In this document: piece by piece, positions 18,792-27,118 of the stretch
Layout of the letters: every line of letters starts with the position of its first letter
How positions within the stretch are numbered: position 1 is the first letter of the stretch
Source: Halorubrum xinjiangense
GTDB lineage: Archaea; Halobacteriota; Halobacteria; Halobacteriales; Haloferacaceae
Reading direction: 5' to 3'
Length of the DNA stretch: 64,000 nt
Assembly: GCF_900102375.1 (NCBI RefSeq)
Contig: NZ_FNBO01000001.1
Coordinates: 186,001 to 250,000, forward strand
Program-made: the position numbers and the translations under genes
The notes under the pieces: model-generated
Told to the model about the DNA's origin: nothing
The model's input: the letters and a program-made list of their open reading frames with translations, nothing else
The model's database searches: none

Positions 18792-20012
18792 TCAGATCGC
18801 CTCCCTGAGTGCGGCCAGCGCCGCTGTGATGTCGGAGTCCTCGGTCGATATCCCGCCGCGTGCGGGGGTCCCCCAGCCGTCGCCGCCGACCTCGCCGGCG
18901 GCGGTCCGGCAGGCGTCGCCGAGGCCGATCGGGCCGGTGGCCGCGTCGTCCGCTGCGCGGCCCCCGCCGGTCGAACTGGCCGCGAGCCGGCCAGCGCCCT
19001 CGTCGAGCGCGACCGCGACGGGCTCCGGCGACCGGAAGTCCCGGACGAGCCGGGCGACCGTCGGCAGGACCGCCGGCGAGGCGTCGACGCGGGCGACGAC
19101 GCAGCCGTCGTACCGGCCGACCGTCGCGGCGTCGAGCGCGCGGTGGGCCGCCAGTCCGTGGCGGCGCCACGCGTCGAGCGCGGCCGCTCGGAGCGACGCG
19201 TCGGGGTCGCTCGCGAGGGCGAGCGCGATCCCCGTTCCGGGCGCCTCCCGGGCGAGCGCGTCGAGCACGTCGGCGTAGCCGCCGACCGTCTCGAACGGGC
19301 CGTCGGTCGCGTACGGGCGGAGCGCGCGCTCGACCGCCGAGGCCGCGCGCTCGCTCGCGTCGTCGCCGTCGACCGCGTCGACCGCGACCAGCGACGCGAA
19401 GCGCCGGCGGCCGTCGGTGTCGGGGTCGACCGGGAGCCCCAGCGGGGCGAGCGCGTCGCGCGCCGCCTCGGGGTCGCCGGAGTACCGCGTTACCGCGAGC
19501 GTCGAGGCCGCGAGGGCCTCGGCGCGCGAGGGCGCGTCGGTCTCCTCGCCGTCCACGTTTCCGCCCGAGACCGGAAGCGCGACGCCGGGGCGCCGCTCGA
19601 CGCGCCCGGCGCGCTCCGCGGCGTCGAGCGCGTCGCCGGAGCCGTCGGCGCCGGGTATCGACCCGGCCGCGACGACGCCCGCGAGCGCGACCACGGGGTC
19701 GGGTTCGACGCCGAGCGCGCGGGCGACCGCGAAGGCCGCCGTGCTGGCGGGCCGTCCCGTTCCGGGGATCGCGTGCGGGCCGCGGTCGACGCCGACGGCC
19801 ACCGCGACGCCGTCGTCGACGTCGTCGGGGACCGGGTCGGGGTCGACGCGCGCCTGGAACGGCGTGTCCGTCGCTCGGAGCGCTCGCGCGAGCAGCCCCG
19901 CGGCTGCCAGCGCGTCGCCGTCGTCGGTCGCGACGAGCCGGACGAACGGCGCGTCTGCGAGGACGCCGGCGAGCGCGTCAGGGGTGAGCGTGGCGGACGT
20001 CGCTTCGGTCAT
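18792..20012 (-). CDS. RecJ-like DHH-superfamily protein, probably catalytically degenerate
   Basis: 406 residues with the outline of an archaeal RecJ/GAN protein: an N-terminal Rossmann-like part and a DHHA1-like C-terminal domain. The motif I position reads LVATDDGDALAAAGLL (canonical has D-x-D-G-x-x-A-G). The place of the DHH motif reads AVGVDRG, with no DHH. The C-terminal GGGH motif is STGGGRAAD, so the His is lost. I therefore expect no or weak nuclease activity and a structural role, for example with GINS/CMG or another RecJ. It lies in the conserved rps15-rps3ae ribosomal cluster, 42 bp after rps15. Identification rests on context plus weak motifs. Confidence 0.78.
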   Translation of the reverse strand: MTEATSATLTPDALAGVLADAPFVRLVATDDGDALAAAGLLARALRATDTPFQARVDPDPVPDDVDDGVAVAVGVDRGPHAIPGTGRPASTAAFAVARALGVEPDPVVALAGVVAAGSIPGADGSGDALDAAERAGRVERRPGVALPVSGGNVDGEETDAPSRAEALAASTLAVTRYSGDPEAARDALAPLGLPVDPDTDGRRRFASLVAVDAVDGDDASERAASAVERALRPYATDGPFETVGGYADVLDALAREAPGTGIALALASDPDASLRAAALDAWRRHGLAAHRALDAATVGRYDGCVVARVDASPAVLPTVARLVRDFRSPEPVAVALDEGAGRLAASSTGGGRAADDAATGPIGLGDACRTAAGEVGGDGWGTPARGGISTEDSDITAALAALREAI

Positions 20013-20054
20013 GGATTAGGTCTCGTGGGCCGCTGTCGACGCGTCGGGGCCGCG

Positions 20055-20522
20055 TTACTCCTCGAGGTACTCGACGGCGTTCTCGTAGGTGTACGTGAAC
20101 TCCTCGTCGATCTCGTCGCCGCGGTAGTAGTTCGCGAGGCGGCGGATCTTCGACTCCGTGTTCTGGAGCGCGCGCTTGTTCTGGTAGTCCTGCCCGTTCT
20201 CCTCCATGTGCTCGCGCAGGCCGATCGCCTGCGACATGAGGTTGCGGAGGTCTTCGGGGATGTCGGCGTCGGCGTCGTGTTCCGCTAAGATTTCGGTGAC
20301 CTTCTTGCCGGTCGCCAGCTTCACGTCGGGGACCGGGACGCCCTTGACGCCCTCGTCGCGCAGCTTGAGGCCGATGACGCTGGGGTCGTGGCCCTGCTCC
20401 GCCAGTTCGACGACGCGGGACTCGATGTCCTCCGCGTCGACGTCGCTCCACTCCGGGGTCTCGTCCGTCGCCGGCTTGTCCGAACCGGACGAACCGCGAC
20501 GGCGCGTGTGCATTCGTGCCAT
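20055..20522 (-). CDS. rps15: 30S ribosomal protein S15 (uS15)
   Basis: 155 residues. It starts MARMHTRRRGSSGSDKP like other archaeal S15, followed by the family core DPSVIGLKLRDEGVKGVPVPDVK and the C-terminal three-helix rRNA-binding part ending in RRLANYYRG. It binds 16S rRNA in the central domain. First gene of a minus-strand cluster; the upstream spacer (20523-20934) is shared with the divergent antiporter gene. Confidence 0.96.
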   Translation of the reverse strand: MARMHTRRRGSSGSDKPATDETPEWSDVDAEDIESRVVELAEQGHDPSVIGLKLRDEGVKGVPVPDVKLATGKKVTEILAEHDADADIPEDLRNLMSQAIGLREHMEENGQDYQNKRALQNTESKIRRLANYYRGDEIDEEFTYTYENAVEYLEE

Positions 20523-20934
20523 TGTCTGTCTGGTTGGAACGGCACAACCGCAACGTGACCGCGACTCCGCGCGACGCGGCTACGGATCGCTCGCGGACCG
20601 AGCGTGTCCGACCGGGCGGCCCGCGCGAGCGAGCCGACCGACCGCGACGCCGGAGGCGTCGGCGCACTGCTACATTCCCAAGCCGCGGGCGAAAGGGCCC
20701 CGGCGAGTCGGATCTGCAGCTGTGCTGTTCCCGTATGCGAGGTCGCCGTCGGGGTTCTTAAGCGTGTTCTTGTGGGTCGGAGCGGCGAGACCGTCCTCGC
20801 GCTCGGCCCGCTTGGTTCGTTCCGCGTCGTCCGGGGTTTCGTTCCGCTTGGTTGCGGATTTCGTTCCGCGCGAGTTCTCCACAGAAGGGAGGATTTAGGT
20901 GGGTCGTCGGTATCGGGAGGTTTGTGAACGATCG
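20523..20934. other. Divergent spacer between rps15 and nhaC-like gene with 22-bp-spaced direct repeats
   Basis: 412 bp without a convincing gene. TTCGTTCCGC occurs three times at exactly 22-bp spacing (20816, 20838, 20860), two helical turns, so a protein could bind all three on one face. A TATA-like ATTTAGG lies at 20892-20898, about 40 bp before the antiporter ATG. A short hairpin GACGCC...GGCGTC lies near 20647-20662. Open frames here are Arg-rich and not protein-like. Confidence 0.45.
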
Positions 20935-22500
20935 ATGACCGACACGGCAGACGGGGGTCCGCCGGCGACCGATGGCGGGGAGCCTCCCGACGGAAGCGAG
21001 TTCGGCGTCGGCGAGCAGGACAGCGACGGCCAGCGGATCGAGTTCCGCGGCGGGAAGTGGGCAAGCACGGTCCCGCTCGCCTTCTTCATCGGCTGGGCGA
21101 TCCTCCAGAGCGGCGTCCTCGGGATCGGTGACACGAACGGGCTCGTCGTGGGCGCGCTGATCGGGACGACCCTCGGGATGTTCCTCGTGCGCGGGGACTG
21201 GAAGGCGTACGCCGACACCATCTTCGAGGGGATGACCCAGCGCGTGGCCGCGACCGCAATCGTCGCGTGACTGTGGGCCGGGATGTTCGCCCAGACCCTT
21301 CAGGTCGGCGGGTTCGTCGAGGGGCTCATCTTCGCGGCCGACGCGCTGAACGTCGGCGCTGCGACGTTCCCGGCGGCCGCGTTCGTGCTCTGTGGTCTCC
21401 TCGCGACCGGCATCGGCACGGGGTACGGCGCGACCGTCGCGTTCGTCACCCTGTTTTTCCCGGCCGGCGTCCTCATCGGCGCGAACCCGGTGCTGCTTTT
21501 CGCCGCCATCCTGTCGGGCGCCGTCTTCGGCGACAACCTCGCGCCCGTGAGCGACACGACGATCGTGAGCGCGGTGACCCAGGACGCCGACATCGGCGGC
21601 GTCGTCGCCTCGCGGTTCAAGTACGCCATCGTGGCGGCGGTCCCGGCGTTCGCCGCGTACCTGATCGCCGGCTCCGTCATGTCCGGCGTGGAGCTCGAGG
21701 GCGCCGTCGCGCTCCGCGAGTCCGCGAATGCGCTCGGCTTGGTCCACCTGCTCTCGATGGGCATCGTCATCGTCACGGCGGTCGCCGGCCGCCACATCGT
21801 CGAGGCGATCTCGTGGGGGCTCCTCGTCGCGGTCGGCTTCAACCTCCTGTTCGGACTCTCGAGCGCGAGCGACATCGTCGTCTTCACCGTCACCGAGGCC
21901 GGCGCGCTCTCCGGGCTGCCGGTCGTGGAGGTCGGTGAGACCGCCGGCGTCGGCGGGAGCCTCTACGCCGGCGCGGTCGGCTTCTTCCCGCTCATCGTCC
22001 TCACGCTGCTCATCGTCGCCATGGCGCAGATCATGATCCGCGGCGGCGGCTTCGAGGCGATCCAGACGTTCCTCCTCGACCGCGTCGCGACGACCGTCCG
22101 CCGCGCGGAGCTGACGATGGTCCTCGGCACCGCGACGATCAACGGGATGATCACGATAAACACCGCGGCCGAGATCGCGATCGCCCCGTACGTCGCCCGC
22201 ATCGGCGAGAAGTTCAACATCAACGGCTACCGGCGCGCGAACATCTTAGACGCCAACACCTCCGCGCTCGGCTACATCTTCCCGTGGGCGGGCGGCGTGC
22301 TGGTGGGGTACCAGGTGATGGTCGGTCCCAACGGTCTCGGCGCCCAGTACGGCTCGGAGATGGTCGTCAACCCGATCGAGGTCGTGCCGTACGTCTTCCA
22401 CGGCTGGTTCCTCGTGGCCATCTTCGTCCTCGCCGCGATCACCGGCTTCGGGCGGGAGTACATTCCCGACCGCGTCTCCGAGGAGGTGTCGCGCGCGTGA
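20935..22500 (+). pseudogene. NhaC-family Na+/H+ antiporter interrupted by an in-frame TGA
   Basis: The single reading frame from ATG 20935 to TGA 22500 (522 codons) encodes a multi-helix secondary transporter. The motif GDNLAPVSDTTIVSA (near nt 21529-21575) is the NhaC signature. Codon 112 is TGA (21268-21270) within RVAATAIVA-stop-LWAGMFAQTLQVGG, in the middle of a membrane helix where Trp (TGG) would fit. The frame is unbroken on both sides, so a single base change is the simplest cause. The gene may be a fresh pseudogene, a sequencing error, or yield two pieces (restart at ATG 21283). The protein would export Na+ in exchange for H+. A small gene overlaps its 3' end. Confidence 0.85.
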
Positions 22501-22763
22501 GCGTCTTCGACAAGTTCCTCGCCGGCTGGTCGTTCCGCGGGTCGACGCCGGACTACGCCGCCGGCGACGTCCTCGAAGTGATGGTGACCGGCGAGGAGGG
22601 CGGCGCCCACGTCGCCCGCATCGGCGACTCGACGCTGCGGATCGCGGACGCGCCGGACGACGCGGTCAACACGCGGATCGTCGTCGACGTGGAGTCGTGG
22701 GACGACTCGGCGCACACCGGCAGGGCGACCTACCGGAAGACGGTGGGCGAGAGCGCGTTCTAA
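22497..22763 (+). CDS. Small TRAM-like beta-barrel protein, unknown function
   Basis: 88 residues from a GTG that overlaps the antiporter stop (GTGA). The core DVLEVMVTGEEGGAHVARIGDSTLRI...RIVVDVESWDDSAHTGRATYRKTVG resembles a small OB/TRAM-like barrel found in many short haloarchaeal proteins; this is a visual judgement. Coupling to nhaC suggests co-expression. The frame upstream of the GTG is a shadow of nhaC. Confidence 0.75.
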   Translation: MSVFDKFLAGWSFRGSTPDYAAGDVLEVMVTGEEGGAHVARIGDSTLRIADAPDDAVNTRIVVDVESWDDSAHTGRATYRKTVGESAF

Positions 22764-22811
22764 TCAGTGCCCGAGGCGTACTTTTTCGAGGTCGTCGATT
22801 CTGTCGTTTAT

Positions 22812-23306
22812 TTATAAATAGCTGTCGGCGGATCGGCGGTGAATATCTCTAATTTCTCGGATTCTCGTTTATAAATGATTAACTGCGGATCGGCGGCAAA
22901 CACCTCCAAAGCCCCAGCCGCTCGGCGATACGTGATCGACTATTCCGCGGTGACCGCTTCCAAAGCCTCAGCCGCGAGGGCGGCGCACGCTCGCTGTCGC
23001 CCGAAAATCTTTGATTTTCGGGATGACGAGAGAGCTTTGCTCTCTCGGACCACGCGCTTCAGTCGCTCGCGTCGCTCGCTCCTTCCAGTGCTTACATCGC
23101 CTGCGCCGCCCTCGCGGCTGCCCGTTTGAGTCCCACCCCGTACCGCACAACACCGCACCTCACCCCTCCCCAACCTCGTCGGCCTCCCTCCGGTCGGCCG
23201 ACTCCAGCGAGGGACCAGAGGTCCCTCTGGCAGCCGGCGCGTCGCGCCGGCGACCTCGCGCGTGCGATTCGCGCCCTCCGGGCGCTCATCGGCACGCGCC
23301 ACCGCA
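22812..23306 (+). ncRNA. Dispersed structured repeat, copy C
   Basis: Three phased 57-bp units start at 22812 (TTATAAATA), 22869 (TTATAAATG) and 22926 (degenerate CGATACGTG). The body has the best helix I of the family: 22969-22987 pairs perfectly with 23102-23120 over 19 bp. Within the loop are hairpins CGAAAATC/GATTTTCG and GAGAGAGC/GCTCTCTC. Helix II is GTCGGCC with GGCCGAC (about 23178-23202). Then come hairpins around AGGGACC...GGTCCCT and CCGGCGCG...CGCCGG, helix III GCGCCC/GGGCGC (about 23271-23285), and the conserved end GGCACGCGCCACCGC. Same strand as both neighbours. Confidence 0.7.
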
Positions 23307-23354
23307 GTTGGGTTAAATACCACGTTTCAGAGGCGGGGTTCAGCCGCCGAGAGT

Positions 23355-23388
23355 CACCGCGAATCGCCGCGAATCACCGCGAATCGGC
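23355..23388. repeat. Short 10-bp tandem repeat upstream of PHP gene
   Basis: CACCGCGAAT, CGCCGCGAAT and CACCGCGAAT follow each other with period 10, just downstream of repeat copy C and 30 bp before the PHP gene ATG. No function is visible. Confidence 0.4.
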
Positions 23389-23417
23389 GGGGAGCGGCGC
23401 GGACCGGGGCGCTTTTT

Positions 23418-24125
23418 ATGACCACGCTCGAATCGAAGGACGTGCTATCGGTCGAGCTACACGCGCACTCCGCGCTGTCGTACGACGGGCGCGACCCGGT
23501 CGAGCTCCTCTTGGAGCAGGCGGCCGCGGTCGGGCTCGACGCGCTCGCCGTCACCGACCACGACGAGATCGACGCCAGCATCGAGGCGGCCGAGAAGGCC
23601 GCCGACTACGGCCTCGTCGGCATCGTCGGCATGGAGGTGACCTCGGCGGTCGGCCACGTCCTCGCGTTCGGCATCGAGGAGCGCGTCGAGAGCGGCCTCC
23701 CCTTCGACGAGACGCTCGACCGCATCCGCGACCAGGGCGGGATCGCGGTCGTCCCCCACCCCTTCCAGAAGTCCCGCCACGGCGTCGCCGCCCACATCAC
23801 CGACGAGCAGCTGGCGAGCGCCGACGCCATCGAGGTGTACAACTCCCGGCTGTTCACCGGGCGCTCGAACCGACAGGCCGAGAAGTTCGCCGTCCGCAAC
23901 GGCCTCCCGATGACCGCCGGCAGCGACGCCCACATCTCCGAGATGGTCGGGCAGGCGGTGACGGAGGTGGGCGCCGACGAGCGCTCCGCGGCCGCGATCC
24001 TCGACGGCATCGCCGACGGCCGGACGAGCGTCGTCGGCAAGCGCACCCCGTGGCGGATCTCGCTCCGCCAGTTCGGCGGCGGCGCCAAGCGCCGCGCGCT
24101 CCGCGCGCTCGACGTCCTCCGGTGA
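23418..24125 (+). CDS. PHP domain phosphoesterase
   Basis: 235 residues. Metal-ligand motifs of the PHP fold are visible: ELHAHSALSYDG (HxH), VTDHDEID, GMEVTS, VPHPFQK and AGSDAHISEM. Such stand-alone PHP proteins hydrolyse phosphoesters with two or three metals, for example histidinol phosphate or nucleotide substrates; the substrate here is unknown. I chose the ATG at 23418 because the domain begins directly after it. It is followed after 4 bp by the asparagine-synthase-like gene, so the two are probably one operon. Confidence 0.88.
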   Translation: MTTLESKDVLSVELHAHSALSYDGRDPVELLLEQAAAVGLDALAVTDHDEIDASIEAAEKAADYGLVGIVGMEVTSAVGHVLAFGIEERVESGLPFDETLDRIRDQGGIAVVPHPFQKSRHGVAAHITDEQLASADAIEVYNSRLFTGRSNRQAEKFAVRNGLPMTAGSDAHISEMVGQAVTEVGADERSAAAILDGIADGRTSVVGKRTPWRISLRQFGGGAKRRALRALDVLR

Positions 24126-24129
24126 CCGC

Positions 24130-25395
24130 ATGACGAACGCGCCAGCCACCGACCTGCGCGGTGCCTCCGCGAACCGCGTCCGCGCCGCGCTCCGCGACGC
24201 CGACCCCCTGCCCGGCGGGCGCGGTTTCGCCGGCCTGCTGGCCGACCCGCCGGACAGCGAGGGGTCGGACCGCGACTCGCCGAACCGCGACGGACCGGTC
24301 CTCGTCCGCGACGTCCTCGGCCGACACCCCCTGTTCGTCGAGTCCGCGGCGCTCGACCCCGAGACTGACCGCCGGCCGACGGCCCCCGACGCGTGGGCCT
24401 TCGACCGCGACGCGCTCGCCGATCCGGAGTCGGTCCCGGCCGGAAGCGTCGTCTCGACGACGGGGACCGAACGCATCTGGCGGCTCCCCGACTCCGAGCC
24501 GACCGCGGACCGAGGGGCTGCGCTGGCGGCGGTCGACGACGCGGTGAGCGCGGCGCTCGACGGCCTCGCGGCCTCGGCCCGGCCGGCGGGCGGCGACGGG
24601 GACGAAGACGTCGTCGGAACCGACGGCGACCTCGCGGTCGCCTTCTCCGGCGGCGTCGACTCCGGGCTCGTCGCGGCCGCCGTTCCCGAGGCCCCCTGTT
24701 ACGTCGCCGGCTTCGAGGGGAGCCACGACGTCGCCGCCGCGCGCGACGCCGCGAGCGCGATGGACCGCGACCTACGGGTCGTCGAGATCACGCACGAGGA
24801 CCTCAGGCGCGCCGTCCGCGCGGTCGCGGCCGCGACCGGTCGCCGGAACCCGATGGACGTCGCCATCGCGGTGCCACTGTACCTGACGGGGGAGGCCGCC
24901 GCCGCGGACGGGTTCGACCGGCTCGCGGTCGGGCAGGGCGCGGACGAGCTGTTCGGCGGCTACAGCAAGGTGGTCGACCCGGCAGACGACCCCCGCGTCG
25001 ACGCCGACACCGTCCGCGGGGCGCGGACCGAGACCGTCCGCACGCTGCCCGACCAACTGGAGCGGGACGTGCTCGCGCTGCGCGCCGCCGGCGTCGAGCC
25101 TGCGACGCCGCTGCTCGACGACCGGGTCGTCGCCGCCGCGCTGGCGCTCCCGGGCGACCTGCTCGTCGACGGCGACGAGCGGAAGGTCGCGCTCCGGCGC
25201 GTCGCGGCCGGGCGCGTGCCGGCGTCGGTCCACGCCGCGGACAAGAAGGCGGTCCAGTACGGAACGTACGTCTCCCGCGAGCTCGACCGGCTGGCGCGGC
25301 GGGCCGGCTACAAGCGGCGGATGGACGACCACGTGGGGAAGTACGTCGCGGCGCTGTGTAGCGAGGAAAAACCGGCCGGTGAGGGCCGGAGCTGA
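24130..25395 (+). CDS. Asparagine synthase-like ATP pyrophosphatase
   Basis: 421 residues. The C-terminal two thirds are an AsnB-type ATP-pyrophosphatase: PP-loop SGGVDSGLVAAA (about 176-187) and GQGADELFGGYSKV (about 267-280), plus the Lys-rich end KVALRRVAAGRVPASV and KKAVQYGTY. The N-terminal part retains weak similarity to the glutaminase half (LGRHPLFVE) but has no Cys at position 2, so it should not release ammonia from glutamine. It probably adenylates a carboxylate or related group. It is coupled to the PHP gene. Confidence 0.85.
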   Translation: MTNAPATDLRGASANRVRAALRDADPLPGGRGFAGLLADPPDSEGSDRDSPNRDGPVLVRDVLGRHPLFVESAALDPETDRRPTAPDAWAFDRDALADPESVPAGSVVSTTGTERIWRLPDSEPTADRGAALAAVDDAVSAALDGLAASARPAGGDGDEDVVGTDGDLAVAFSGGVDSGLVAAAVPEAPCYVAGFEGSHDVAAARDAASAMDRDLRVVEITHEDLRRAVRAVAAATGRRNPMDVAIAVPLYLTGEAAAADGFDRLAVGQGADELFGGYSKVVDPADDPRVDADTVRGARTETVRTLPDQLERDVLALRAAGVEPATPLLDDRVVAAALALPGDLLVDGDERKVALRRVAAGRVPASVHAADKKAVQYGTYVSRELDRLARRAGYKRRMDDHVGKYVAALCSEEKPAGEGRS

Positions 25396-25420
25396 CCAAG
25401 TCGCCGCGTGGAGTACCAGT

Positions 25421-25469
25421 CCTGCGGCCGACGCCCGATCGGTCGGGCGTCTGCGTAGAGATCCGCAGG
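25421..25469. terminator. Compound inverted repeat downstream of asparagine-synthase-like gene
   Basis: GACGCCCGA (25430-25438) and TCGGGCGTC (25443-25451) make a perfect 9-bp hairpin with a 4-nt loop. CCTGCGG (25421-25427) and CCGCAGG (25463-25469) pair outside it. It starts 25 bp after the stop codon. It may end or stabilise the operon transcript, or be the 5' edge of the next small unit. Confidence 0.45.
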
Positions 25470-25501
25470 ACAGGTATAAAATCCGGGCAGTAGCGACAAA
25501 T

Positions 25502-25558
25502 ATGACACCCTCGCGACCGAGTAGAAAACGATCGTCCGCAGACCCGACCGATTACTGA
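25502..25558 (+). CDS. Candidate 18-residue small ORF behind its own TATA box
   Basis: TATAAAAT at 25475-25482 lies 20-27 bp before ATG 25502, the usual spacing for a leaderless haloarchaeal transcript. The frame encodes 18 basic residues (MTPSRPSRKRSSADPTDY) and stops at 25558. It may be a microprotein, or only the start of a small RNA in the 259-bp convergent spacer. There is no homology evidence. Confidence 0.25.
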   Translation: MTPSRPSRKRSSADPTDY

Positions 25559-25654
25559 CGGATCGGCGCATTGGGAGTCCGCTTTGCCGGGGAAAACGCA
25601 CGTCCATCCGCCCGAAAACCGACCGGTTCGTTGGCGCGGCGAGCGGCCGCCGCG

Positions 25655-26335
25655 TCAGCGGACGAGATACGGGTCGCTGCCGGCGATGAACCGGCCGAGG
25701 TCGCTCTCGCGGCGGAAGTCGGTCGACCGGAGCTCCCGGAGCGAGTCGACGAGGTCGTCGGCGTCGCCGTCGGTCCAGTCGGCTGGGTGTTTGACCGGGA
25801 CGACGAGCCAGCCGGCGCCGAGCAGCTCCTCGCCGTGGAGCGCGTCCATGTCGATCTCGGTCTTCCAGGCCCGCGCGGTGTAGGTCTCGAGGACGTGTTC
25901 TGTCGCCCGCGCGCCGACCGGGAGCAGCACGTGTGCCGCGATGGCGCGGAGTTCGGCGTCGAAAAAGCGCTCCATGTCGTCGTAGGCGTCGTCGTCGGGC
26001 GCCCCCTCGCTCGCGCACATGTGGAGGTACGAGAGGAACGTCCGGTCGGTTCGGACGGGATCGACCGCGGTCGGATCCCCGTCGCGCGCGACGCCGTCGG
26101 GGGCGACCCCGTCGGCGAGCCGGGCGATCAGTCCGGCCTCGGAGAGCGCCGACAGGAAGGCAGGCGACCACGGCTCCCCGGTGAAGGGGACGCCCGCCGC
26201 GGTCCCGCCGTGGACGCCGGGGTAGTCGCCGACGACGTGGAAGTCGGCGTTGGCGTCGCCGTAGCCGGGGACGAACGAGGGGCAGTCGGGACGCATCCCG
26301 AAGGGGTTCCGGATCCGGTCGGTGACGTTCTGCAC
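25655..26335 (-). CDS. Uracil-DNA glycosylase superfamily protein
   Basis: 226 residues. The N-terminal part has NPFGMRPDCPSFVPGYGDANADFHVVGDYPGVHGG and GVPFTG, placed like the motif A and loop of the UDG fold (VGE/DxPG). A later VLLPVGARATEHVLE and LVVPVKHPADW fit the second substrate loop with His. It probably removes damaged bases or is a divergent relative. The four-Cys Fe-S pattern of family 4/5 enzymes is not obvious. Convergent with the asparagine-synthase-like gene. Confidence 0.82.
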   Translation of the reverse strand: MQNVTDRIRNPFGMRPDCPSFVPGYGDANADFHVVGDYPGVHGGTAAGVPFTGEPWSPAFLSALSEAGLIARLADGVAPDGVARDGDPTAVDPVRTDRTFLSYLHMCASEGAPDDDAYDDMERFFDAELRAIAAHVLLPVGARATEHVLETYTARAWKTEIDMDALHGEELLGAGWLVVPVKHPADWTDGDADDLVDSLRELRSTDFRRESDLGRFIAGSDPYLVR

Positions 26336-26680
26336 GCCACCTGTTAGGCGCGCACGGCGTTAAATCCCGTTCGGTCCGGCACGAATCCCGTTCGGTCCGG
26401 CACGACGCGGTCCGACGGGGCGGAGCAGCGGGATGGGACAGCGGGACGGAGCCGCGCGAGAGCCGTCGATGCGAGGCGCACGAGGCGACGAGGATTCTCA
26501 TAAGTTATGGCGATAAACGTGGTCAAACCGGTCTGGGATACGCGTCGATCGGCGCGGGATCGGAGAAGTTTCAGGATCGTTAATTTATGACCCAAAACCG
26601 CAAGACCGCGTCGGGGGCTGCTCGTCGGCGACCACGGAAGATATTTATATATCCCCGCGTTCGGGTCGGGCAGAAGTCCA
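26336..26680. other. Spacer with 21-bp direct repeat and TATA box
   Basis: 345 bp between divergent genes. AATCCCGTTCGGTCCGGCACG occurs twice in tandem (26363-26404, period 21). A strong AT-rich TATA element (ATATTTATATATC, about 26640-26652) lies about 30 bp before the next small gene. No other gene-like frame was seen. Confidence 0.45.
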
Positions 26681-26857
26681 ATGTTCGACCGCATCCGAAC
26701 CGCGGCCCTCTTCGGGCTGCACCAAGCGTCCGTCGCCGTCGGGATCTCGCTGTTCCCAGTGGCCGTCTTCGCGCGCCGGCGGCTCGGTATCAACGTCCCC
26801 GTCGGCCGACTCGTCGAGACCACCACCGAGGCGTTCGAGGCCGCGGACGAGGAGTGA
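26681..26857 (+). CDS. Small hypothetical membrane-associated protein
   Basis: 58 residues beginning MFDRIRTAALFGLHQASVAVG, with one amphipathic or membrane segment (residues 8-32) and an acidic tail ETTTEAFEAADEE. TATA element TTTATATA at 26643-26650 lies 31-38 bp upstream, so the gene is probably transcribed with a very short or no leader. Codon use is haloarchaeal (G/C third positions). It lies 261 bp upstream of psmB. No function was recognised. Confidence 0.65.
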   Translation: MFDRIRTAALFGLHQASVAVGISLFPVAVFARRRLGINVPVGRLVETTTEAFEAADEE

Positions 26858-27118
26858 TCGGGCGGCCGTCGTAGCTCGTTTTGCGGAGCCGACCGAACGC
26901 CGAGCCTATTCCGAGCAACCGCGCCGCCGGCCGGTCCGCCGGTCGCGCCGCCACCGCGTCGTCAGCAACCGCAGCCCCGCGACACCGCAGCCCCGCGAGG
27001 AGTACCGTCCCCCGCCGCGGTCTGCTGGTCGCGACCCGGTGACGGATAGGCCCGTCGGAACCGGTCGGCGGCCCCCGAAGGGTTGCCTTTATCAGCGCGC
27101 CGAGCCAACGAATGTGTA

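Noticed and set aside
21268-21270. Selenocysteine or TGA-as-Trp decoding in the antiporter gene
   Set aside because: Haloarchaea are not known to have selenocysteine or TGA reassignment, and other genes here use TGA as a normal stop.
26923-26950. GC-rich inverted repeat before psmB as a terminator
   Set aside because: The arms are imperfect and the stretch is almost pure G and C, so chance pairing is likely.
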